This document shows, piece after piece, positions 6,473 through 10,981 of a stretch of DNA of 10,981 bases (position 1 is the first letter of the stretch; each line of letters starts with the position of its first letter). The stretch comes from Clostridiales bacterium UBA1234 (GTDB lineage: Bacteria > Bacillota > Clostridia > TANB77 > UBA1234). Both the position numbers and the translations under genes were made by a program. The notes beneath the pieces were generated by a model. That model made no database searches and was not told where the DNA came from. It saw only the letters and a list, made by a program, of their open reading frames with translations. Location: positions 35,711-46,691 of the forward strand of contig DBWQ01000019.1 of assembly GCA_002308995.1 (NCBI GenBank). Direction: 5' to 3'.

Positions 6473-7390
6473 ATGATAAATTCATCTCTAAAAAAGCACA
6501 ATTATCCCTTACATAAAATTGGTTTTTTTTGCCGTTCTACTCAATTCTTTATGCAAGATAATATCCGTAAAGAAGGTACTATTCAAAAAACTTTTCATGC
6601 TATTGCAAAAGCTTCCAAAATTTTCCAAAGAAATTCTGGATTTTATGAATATATTGAGCTTCCGATTACTACAAGATGTTCTCTAAGGTGTAAAGAATGT
6701 TCGAATTTAATTCCTTATTATCAAACACCATATGACATGGATCTTGAGAAGACATTACAAGCAATTGATACTTATTTGCAATGTATTCAAAACGTTGTTT
6801 ATTTTCGTATTCTTGGTGGAGAGCCATTTTTGTCTCCACACTTAGGAACCATTCTTAGCAAAACCATTCACAGCAGTAAAATTCAAAGAATCGAAATCGT
6901 CACCAATGGGACAGTTCTTCCCACAGATAAAAACCTCATACAATTACTCTGCCATCCTAAAGTAGCAATTTCTATTAGTCATTATTCCATTGTATCTACT
7001 GCAAAATTAGAAAATATGCTAACTCAAAATCATATTCGTTATTCTATTAATGCTATGGATTTCTGGTACCAGTATGGTTCGCCACAGAAGCAAAATAAAT
7101 CCATCAAAGAATTAAAAAAACAATACAAGAAATGCAATCATATCTGCAAAAGTATCGTTAATGGCAGTTTTCACTTGTGTCCTCGCTCAGGACATGCAAC
7201 CGATTTAGGCATGATTCAAAACAATGAAGAAGATTACCTTGATTTATTGGATCAAACTTTATCAATTGAAGATAAAAAAGAAAAAATGAAAAAGTTATAT
7301 CAAAAAGATTATATCATGGCATGTGATTACTGTAACTACGGAACTTCGAAATGCCAGCATATTCCGGTTGCAGAACAAATCCTCCAATAA
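6473..7390 (+). CDS. Radical SAM protein with additional C-terminal cysteine clusters (substrate unknown)
   Basis: 305 residues. The radical SAM [4Fe-4S] motif CSLRCKEC (Cys69, Cys73, Cys76; C-x3-C-x2-C) follows the strand YIELPITTR, and GGEP at 115-118 is the usual SAM-binding motif. VTNGT at 143-147 fits the next barrel strand. Towards the C-terminus six cysteines in two groups (221, 225, 236 and 284, 287, 294) resemble a SPASM/twitch-type auxiliary cluster region, though the pattern is not canonical. About 55 residues precede the core, with no signal peptide, so the protein is cytoplasmic. GAGG lies 7 bases before the ATG. No precursor peptide gene is visible beside it. The divergent membrane glycosyltransferase hints at a shared envelope-related role, which is inference only. 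Relatives act on peptides, sugars or cofactors, and I cannot choose between them. Confidence 0.85.
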   Translation: MINSSLKKHNYPLHKIGFFCRSTQFFMQDNIRKEGTIQKTFHAIAKASKIFQRNSGFYEYIELPITTRCSLRCKECSNLIPYYQTPYDMDLEKTLQAIDTYLQCIQNVVYFRILGGEPFLSPHLGTILSKTIHSSKIQRIEIVTNGTVLPTDKNLIQLLCHPKVAISISHYSIVSTAKLENMLTQNHIRYSINAMDFWYQYGSPQKQNKSIKELKKQYKKCNHICKSIVNGSFHLCPRSGHATDLGMIQNNEEDYLDLLDQTLSIEDKKEKMKKLYQKDYIMACDYCNYGTSKCQHIPVAEQILQ

Positions 7391-7424
7391 AAAAACATGT
7401 ACTTTTTAGTCGTACATGTTTTTT
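7391..7424 (+). terminator. Bidirectional intrinsic terminator between convergent genes
   Basis: A 12-bp stem (7391-7402 with 7412-7423, AAAAACATGTAC/GTACATGTTTTT) has a 9-base loop and T-runs on both strands. It begins directly after the radical SAM stop codon and ends 16 bases short of the spoIIQ stop codon, so it can serve both. Confidence 0.88.
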
Positions 7425-7439
7425 GATTCACTCATTCTT

Positions 7440-8249
7440 TCATTTTAGTAGCAGCAAAGGATCTGTATACTCCCCATTTTGGATGATTTCCAAATGAATA
7501 TGTGGTTCTTCCTCTGCCTCATAGCCTGCTGCTTTTCCTACACCAGAAATAATCTCTCCCTTTTTAACTTCTTTTCCCACATAAACTAATTCTAATGTTG
7601 ACAAATTCGCATACACACTTTTATCTCCATTAGGATGAACCACCACAATAGTGTTTCCATACCTGGGATCCGTTTTAACGCTTTCAATCATTCCATCCCC
7701 TATTGCTTTCACTGGTGAAAGCTCTTTTGCAAGTAAATCTACCCCTGTATGTGTTTTCCACTCTTTCAATGTTTTAGAATATACCAATTCCTCCTTTGCA
7801 AAAGGTAATCCCACCTTTCCACTGATTGGCAATTCATATGGTTCCTCTAGAATGAGTAAGTTCTCTTTTTCTTGGTTATTTTGGCTGATGGTCTCTATTA
7901 CTTCCTCTTCTGATGACACCGATAATGGCGTATCCGTTTGAAAACTCGGATATTCCATTTCCACTATCATAGGCTTTTCTTCCTGGTTGTTTTCTCGTAA
8001 GACCACTTTCTCTTCTTCCACTAGCTTATCTGGTACAGCAAAGTGTTCTCTTGCTAGCTGCTGTATAGGTTCTTCTAACACTTCTTTTAGCCTGTTATTA
8101 GCATCATTTTGAACGAGTACTTTTTGAGAGATCTCATCATCATAGAAATGAACTGTAATCGCAAAGGAAGTAATTCCACACATAACAGCAATGATTCCAA
8201 CAACTATCCACAAAAAATGATTTTCTTTCTCTTTTTTCTTCTTTTGCAT
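7440..8249 (-). CDS. spoIIQ: SpoIIQ-like LytM (M23) domain protein of spore engulfment
   Basis: 269 residues. A lysine-rich N-terminus is followed by one membrane segment (about 12-33), a long acidic linker and a LytM/M23 domain from about 140 to the end. The topology and the position directly after spoIID match SpoIIQ, the forespore membrane protein that forms the intercellular channel with mother-cell SpoIIIAH during engulfment. Zinc-site residues are present: THTGVD gives His167 and Asp171, and HIHLE gives His250 and His252. The usual YxH catalytic histidine is replaced in VYANLS (Asn215), so zinc may bind but peptidase activity is doubtful. GGAGG lies 6 bases before the ATG. A sigma-F-like promoter lies in the 64-base gap after spoIID. 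A generic M23 endopeptidase is the alternative, but the context argues for SpoIIQ. Confidence 0.87.
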   Translation of the reverse strand: MQKKKKEKENHFLWIVVGIIAVMCGITSFAITVHFYDDEISQKVLVQNDANNRLKEVLEEPIQQLAREHFAVPDKLVEEEKVVLRENNQEEKPMIVEMEYPSFQTDTPLSVSSEEEVIETISQNNQEKENLLILEEPYELPISGKVGLPFAKEELVYSKTLKEWKTHTGVDLLAKELSPVKAIGDGMIESVKTDPRYGNTIVVVHPNGDKSVYANLSTLELVYVGKEVKKGEIISGVGKAAGYEAEEEPHIHLEIIQNGEYTDPLLLLK

Positions 8250-8278
8250 TTGGCACCTCCAACATTATCTTTTAGAGG

Positions 8279-8307
8279 TATTATTTCCACTTTCGTCAAA
8301 AAAATAC
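8279..8307 (-). promoter_or_regulatory. Possible sigma-F promoter of spoIIQ
   Basis: On the minus strand, GGAAATAATA (8288-8279) fits the sigma-F -10 consensus GGnnAnAnT at every fixed position. GTATT (8307-8303), 14 bases upstream, matches four of five bases of the GywTA -35 box. The spacing is one base short of ideal. In Bacillus subtilis spoIIQ is sigma-F dependent, which fits. Confidence 0.42.
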
Positions 8308-8313
8308 AGTAAC

Positions 8314-9279
8314 TTAATGACTGGAAGAAACAATGGTAACATTGTTAAAATAATGACAAATGATATCCTCAGCCGTCTTTCCCTCCTTTGCCATTTGGTT
8401 TGCTCCATATTGGCTCATCCCCACTCCATGTCCATAACCATTTGTGTGAAAAGTGATAGTTTTCTCATCTTCCTCTATGGTAAAATACGTAGAACGGATG
8501 TCAATACACCTTCGAAGCTTTTCCGCTTTTACAATAACATCTCCTATTTTAAGATGATATACCCTGCCGCTTGGTGTCTTATCGATGATGGTTATGGTAT
8601 CTTTATTGGCATCGTAACTTGGAACTAATGAAGCAATCAATTCTTTTAATTTTGTTTTTTCTATACATTTTTCATCTAAAAACGCTTCTTCTTCCATTCC
8701 TTCAACACTTTGCAAATACGGAATTTTCTCTCCATTCCATACATATTTGACATCCTCTGTTTTTCCCCCACTATGGGCATGAAAAAAAGCTTCAATGACT
8801 TCACCCTCGTAAGTAATATATTTTCCGCTAGTCTGATTAACCGCTTCATGAATCTTCCTCCATTTTCTTTCTTCTTCCTCATTGCCAGAAGAAAAGGCAT
8901 CCTCTTTTGTTTTATACGCTTGGCAACAAAAAATATCATCACAAATATCCGCATTTTCATGTTTATCTAAATGGTGCTCCATTTGGTACATCGTATAGGT
9001 TCTTGCCACAATCGCCTGTGCTTTCAGTGCCTCTAGTTCAAAGGAAGCAGGCATTTCCGCTGCAAGAACTCCTTTTACATATTCCTCTAAGGGCAATTCT
9101 ATTACTTCGTTTTGCTGTGTACGTAAAAGACGAATCATTGTTTTCTCCAAAGAACTGATGATATCATTTTCGTTTTTAGATATTTCTTTCTCTGTCATCG
9201 AATTTTCTGAATGATAAAATAATAACGGTATGCAAAAACAAATCAACAAAAATGCACTTAATTCTAGAAGTCTTTTCAT
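8314..9279 (-). CDS. spoIID: Stage II sporulation protein D, peptidoglycan lytic transglycosylase
   Basis: 321 residues from the chosen start. SpoIID cleaves glycan strands in the septal and surrounding wall as part of the DMP machine that drives engulfment. An N-terminal membrane segment (about 5-22) anchors the enzyme, with the rest outside. LPLEEYVKGVLAAEMP (62-77) carries the catalytic glutamate (Glu75). ALKAQAIVARTY (84-95), FFHAHSGGKTE (165-175) and GYGHGVGMSQYGA (281-293) are family motifs. Cys113 and Cys119, six residues apart, match the zinc-binding cysteines of clostridial SpoIID. The ATG at 9279 was chosen because GGAGG lies 8 bases upstream. A longer reading from 9327 would put a polar stretch before the anchor and would make that ribosome binding site internal. 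It lies 34 bases upstream of the spoIIQ promoter region and is likely expressed in the mother cell. Confidence 0.95.
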   Translation of the reverse strand: MKRLLELSAFLLICFCIPLLFYHSENSMTEKEISKNENDIISSLEKTMIRLLRTQQNEVIELPLEEYVKGVLAAEMPASFELEALKAQAIVARTYTMYQMEHHLDKHENADICDDIFCCQAYKTKEDAFSSGNEEEERKWRKIHEAVNQTSGKYITYEGEVIEAFFHAHSGGKTEDVKYVWNGEKIPYLQSVEGMEEEAFLDEKCIEKTKLKELIASLVPSYDANKDTITIIDKTPSGRVYHLKIGDVIVKAEKLRRCIDIRSTYFTIEEDEKTITFHTNGYGHGVGMSQYGANQMAKEGKTAEDIICHYFNNVTIVSSSH

Positions 9280-9291
9280 CAACCATTCCTC

Positions 9292-9314
9292 CATATCTTT
9301 ACTAAAAAGATATG
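9292..9314. repeat. 9-bp inverted repeat abutting the spoIID ribosome binding site
   Basis: CATATCTTT (9292-9300) and AAAGATATG (9306-9314) are a perfect inverted repeat with a 5-base spacer. The minus-strand CATATCTT loosely resembles a sigma-E or sigma-K -10 box (CATAnnnT), but no convincing -35 box was seen. It could be a small hairpin near the ribosome binding site or an operator. Confidence 0.4.
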
Positions 9315-9346
9315 TCGTCCTTTGCAAAATAAGAAGAAGTTTTTTT

Positions 9347-9387
9347 AAAAAGAAAAACCATGTATCGTTTCATGGATACATGGTTTT
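9347..9387 (-). terminator. Intrinsic terminator of the infC-rpmI-rplT operon
   Basis: A perfect 13-bp stem (9354-9366 with 9375-9387, AAAACCATGTATC/GATACATGGTTTT) has an 8-base loop. On the minus strand it is followed by a T-rich tail (TCTTTTT). It starts 14 bases after the rplT stop codon and isolates the operon from spoIID. Confidence 0.85.
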
Positions 9388-9401
9388 GTTATTCTCAATC
9401 T

Positions 9402-9749
9402 TTATTTGGTAGCAGCAGCTACTAACTCTGAAAATGCTTTAGGATCAGATACTGCCATCTCTGCAAGCATCTTTCTATTAACATTAATATTAGCTTTTTT
9501 CATTCCGCTAATTAAAGTGCTATAATTAACACCATTTGCTCTTGCAGCAGCATTGATTCTAGCAATCCATAATTTTCTAAAATCTCTCTTTTTAAGTCTT
9601 CTACCAACATATGCATAATTTAAAGATTTCATCACAGCTTGTTTTGCCATTCTGAATCGAATGCTCTTTGCTCCAAAGTAACCCTTGGCTCTTTTTAAGA
9701 TCTTTTTATGTTTTTTTCTTGTAACAATTGCAGTTTTAACTCTTGCCAT
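9402..9749 (-). CDS. rplT: 50S ribosomal protein L20
   Basis: 115 residues, close to the usual 117-119. L20 binds 23S rRNA early in large-subunit assembly. It starts MARVKTAIVTRKKHKKILK and has the conserved AKGYFGAKS and LWIARINAAARANG stretches, with the basic N-terminal extension that threads into rRNA. AAAGGAG precedes the ATG. It is the last gene of infC-rpmI-rplT, 24 bases after rpmI. In Bacillus L20 also represses its own operon through the infC leader, and the leader seen here fits that arrangement. Confidence 0.98.
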   Translation of the reverse strand: MARVKTAIVTRKKHKKILKRAKGYFGAKSIRFRMAKQAVMKSLNYAYVGRRLKKRDFRKLWIARINAAARANGVNYSTLISGMKKANINVNRKMLAEMAVSDPKAFSELVAAATK

Positions 9750-9773
9750 TTTCTCTTTTCTCCTTTCTCTCTA

Positions 9774-9974
9774 TTAGTTTCCGTAAGGCAACATTTTCTT
9801 AACGGTTTTTACTTGTGTTTCATCCACCGTTGTAGGTCTTCTTAAATGAGCCTTTCTCTTAGCGGTTTTTACGTTAAGTAAGTGTCTTCTGTTCATTTTG
9901 TTTCTTTTAATTTTTCCTGTTCCTGTAAAGCTAACCCTTTTGGCAATAGCTCTATGCGTTTTCATTTTAGGCAT
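9774..9974 (-). CDS. rpmI: 50S ribosomal protein L35
   Basis: 66 residues, the usual length. The protein is very basic, starts MPKMKTHRAIAKRVSFTGTG and ends VKKMLPYGN, with the family LRRPTTV segment. It is a small component of the large ribosomal subunit. It lies between infC (25-base gap) and rplT (24-base gap), the standard bacterial order, and is preceded by an AAGGAG ribosome binding site. Confidence 0.98.
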   Translation of the reverse strand: MPKMKTHRAIAKRVSFTGTGKIKRNKMNRRHLLNVKTAKRKAHLRRPTTVDETQVKTVKKMLPYGN

Positions 9975-9999
9975 TTTAAAAACTCCTTCCTCTTTTTAA

Positions 10000-10509
10000 C
10001 TAATTTTTTGGAACAATCATTAGCATCATGTTTCTGCCTTCCAATTTAGGTTCTTTATCGGCCGTACCAACATCCTCTAAAGATTCTGCGAATTTATTTA
10101 ATACATTAGCTCCAAAGCTTGTATTATTAACTTCTCTACCTTTAAATTTGATTGTGGCTTTTACCTTATTGCCATCCTCTAAAAACTTTCTAGCGTTTTT
10201 AGATTTAAAGTCAAAATCGTGCGTATCAATGGTAGATGATAAACGAATCTCTTTAACCTCAACAACTTTTTGCTTCTTTTTGGATTCCTTTTCTTTTCTT
10301 GCTTGCTCATATTTGTACTTACCGTAGTTCATAATTTTGCAAACAACTGGACTTGCATTAGGTGCAACCTCTACTAAATCAAGTTCATGTTCTTCTGCAA
10401 TTTGAAGAGCCTGGCTAATTGGCATAACACCAAGTTGCTCGCCTTCTTCAGAAATAACAGAAACTTCTTTCGCAACGATTTCCTCATTAATGGATAATTC
10501 TTGTTTGAT
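10000..10509 (-). CDS. infC: Translation initiation factor IF-3, with a predicted ATC start codon
   Basis: Binds the 30S subunit, keeps it apart from 50S and checks the start codon. The first in-frame ATG (10425) would remove the conserved start of the N-terminal domain. Translation of the bases before it continues in frame as KQELSINEEIVAKEVSVI followed by SEEGEQLGV, clearly the IF3 N-terminus. No ATG, GTG or TTG fits. The ATC at 10509-10507 lies 7 bases after AGGAGG, giving 169 residues, normal for the family. An ATT at 10515 is only one base from the AGGAGG. Rare AUU or AUC starts in infC are known to allow IF3 to limit its own synthesis. The linker helix (KYKYEQARKEKESKKKQK) and the C-terminal domain (VKEIRLSSTIDTHDF to the LMIVPKN end) are intact. 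It is the first gene of infC-rpmI-rplT. Confidence 0.93.
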   Translation of the reverse strand: MKQELSINEEIVAKEVSVISEEGEQLGVMPISQALQIAEEHELDLVEVAPNASPVVCKIMNYGKYKYEQARKEKESKKKQKVVEVKEIRLSSTIDTHDFDFKSKNARKFLEDGNKVKATIKFKGREVNNTSFGANVLNKFAESLEDVGTADKEPKLEGRNMMLMIVPKN

Positions 10510-10522
10510 ATGAATCCCTCCT
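10507..10522 (-). promoter_or_regulatory. Ribosome binding site fixing the infC ATC start
   Basis: AGGAGG (10522-10517) is followed after 7 bases by ATC (10509-10507), which is in frame with IF3. The spacing is ideal for ATC and too short for the ATT at 10515. Confidence 0.75.
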
Positions 10523-10679
10523 AAGATAAAAAAATAGACTTAAGGTCAATCCTTAAGCCATTCCACAATCCTTCCTTATATTTACCAAATAATGGATATT
10601 ATTGATATAATATATGAAATTTGCTAACCCTAGTAGCCTTCGGCCTAGGGTGAGAAGTGGATGACTTCTTCTTGAACCG
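10510..10679 (-). ncRNA. Structured infC leader, probable L20-type autoregulatory leader
   Basis: This leader of about 170 bases lies between the promoter and infC. From the 5' end it has a hairpin AGAAGT/ACTTCT (10669-10653), a second hairpin CCCTAG/CTAGGG with an inner GCC/GGC (10650-10628), an AT-rich middle and an intrinsic terminator (10559-10528) just before the ribosome binding site. In Firmicutes L20 binds the infC leader and favours termination; position and layout match. I assign the family from context and architecture, not from a covariance-model search. Confidence 0.62.
10528..10559 (-). terminator. Attenuator terminator in the infC leader
   Basis: A 9-bp stem with one G-U pair (10559-10551 with 10545-10537, GGCTTAAGG/CCTTAAGTC) has a 5-base loop. 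It is followed on the minus strand, after TA, by seven Ts. It ends only 5 bases before the AGGAGG of infC, so it must be conditional for the operon to be expressed. Confidence 0.8.
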
Positions 10680-10685
10680 TATCTT

Positions 10686-10714
10686 ATTCTAACTTGATTT
10701 ATGAAAAATGTCAA
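10686..10714 (-). promoter_or_regulatory. Sigma-A promoter of infC-rpmI-rplT
   Basis: A perfect TTGACA (10714-10709) and TAGAAT (10691-10686) are separated by 17 bases on the minus strand. The -35 region is a mirror of the rplM promoter: TGTCAAGA (10709-10716) and TCTTGACA (10731-10738) form an inverted repeat. Confidence 0.85.
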
Positions 10715-10732
10715 GACTTTTCTTTCTTTTTC

Positions 10733-10761
10733 TTGACAAAATACCCCTTTCGTATTACAAT
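10733..10761 (+). promoter_or_regulatory. Sigma-A promoter of rplM
   Basis: A perfect TTGACA (10733-10738) and TACAAT (10756-10761) are separated by 17 bases. The start is expected near 10768. It is back to back with the infC promoter, with 18 bases between the two -35 boxes. Confidence 0.85.
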
Positions 10762-10767
10762 TAGTAC

Positions 10768-10830
10768 GCATGGTAACTTTAGGCTACCCCGGAAGGTCTA
10801 AGTACCATTATTTAAGAGAATAATTGAAAC
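10768..10830 (+). ncRNA. Structured rplM leader, probable L13-type leader
   Basis: An outer stem ATGGTA/TACCAT (10770-10775 with 10803-10808) encloses CTTTAG/CTAAG pairing and an inner CC/GG stem. A second, weaker hairpin ATTATT/AATAAT (10807-10812 with 10819-10824) shares its first two bases with the outer stem, so the two may compete. An L13-binding leader is known upstream of rplM in Firmicutes; the assignment here is from position and foldability. Confidence 0.55.
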
Positions 10831-10848
10831 GGAGGTTTAAGTATTACC

Positions 10849-10981
10849 ATGAATAATACTACATATAGCGTTAAAGCTAGCGAAATTGAAAGAAAATGGT
10901 ATGTAATCGATGCTGATGGTAAAGTTTTAGGTAGACTTGCCACAGAGGTTGCTAGATTATTAAAAGGAAAACACAAACCAA
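10849..10981 (+). CDS. rplM: 50S ribosomal protein L13, N-terminal part (gene runs off the window)
   Basis: The visible 44 residues begin MNNTTYSVKASEIERKWYVI and continue DADGKVLGRLATEVARLLKGKHKP, the typical L13 start. L13 is an early assembly protein of the large ribosomal subunit, normally co-transcribed with rpsI. GGAGG (10831-10835) is 13 bases before the ATG, longer than usual. No better ATG, GTG or TTG is in frame, so this start is likely but not certain. Promoter and leader lie directly upstream. Confidence 0.94.
   Translation, partial: MNNTTYSVKASEIERKWYVIDADGKVLGRLATEVARLLKGKHKP

Noticed and set aside
8676..8960. 94-codon open frame on the minus strand within spoIID
   Set aside because: It overlaps the well-supported SpoIID frame, and its translation shows no family features.
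9280..9327. Longer SpoIID starting at 9327
   Set aside because: The GGAGG site falls inside this extension and is well placed for the ATG at 9279, which begins directly before the membrane anchor.
10553..10771. 72-codon open frame on the minus strand across the infC leader
   Set aside because: It spans the infC promoter and leader hairpins, has no ribosome binding site, and its translation is not protein-like.
1..10981. CRISPR arrays, tRNA or rRNA genes, insertion sequences and prophage genes
   Set aside because: I found no regularly spaced repeats, no cloverleaf or rRNA-like stretches, and no transposase or phage-type coding regions on either strand.

Overview
The window is AT-rich chromosomal DNA from a low-GC, Gram-positive, spore-forming member of the Clostridia. 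The type of HisS, the hexapeptide-repeat protein between glmS and glmM, and the spoIID-spoIIQ pair fit Lachnospiraceae or a close relative; this is inference from protein style, not a database match. Strong AGGAGG-type ribosome binding sites and TTGACA/TATAAT promoters recur throughout. Most genes are on the minus strand and are described here in transcription order (high to low coordinate).

Right end (9.4-11.0 kb): a translation block. infC-rpmI-rplT (IF3, L35, L20) runs on the minus strand from a consensus promoter, through a structured leader ending in an intrinsic terminator (probably an L20-type attenuator), to an infC that appears to start at ATC. Back to back with it, on the plus strand, is the rplM (L13) promoter, a hairpin leader and the truncated rplM gene.

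Middle right (7.4-9.3 kb): spoIID and spoIIQ (minus strand), the cell-wall amidase/transglycosylase and the LytM-domain channel protein of spore engulfment. A sigma-F-like promoter sits between them. They converge on a radical SAM gene across a bidirectional terminator.

Middle (5.1-7.4 kb): a divergent pair, a PIG-V-like membrane mannosyltransferase homologue (minus) and a radical SAM protein with extra C-terminal cysteines (plus). Their promoters overlap.

Middle left (0.9-5.1 kb): an amino-sugar cluster, glmS, then a stand-alone left-handed beta-helix protein resembling the acetyltransferase half of GlmU, then glmM. Together these supply glucosamine phosphates, and possibly their acetylated form, for cell wall precursors. 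No glmS ribozyme leader is present. A 105-base near-perfect palindrome separates the last two genes.

Left end (0-0.9 kb): two unannotated tiny cysteine-rich paralogues in tandem with their own promoter and terminator, followed by the 5' part of hisS, whose promoter overlaps that terminator. The tiny paralogues are the most novel item in the window.
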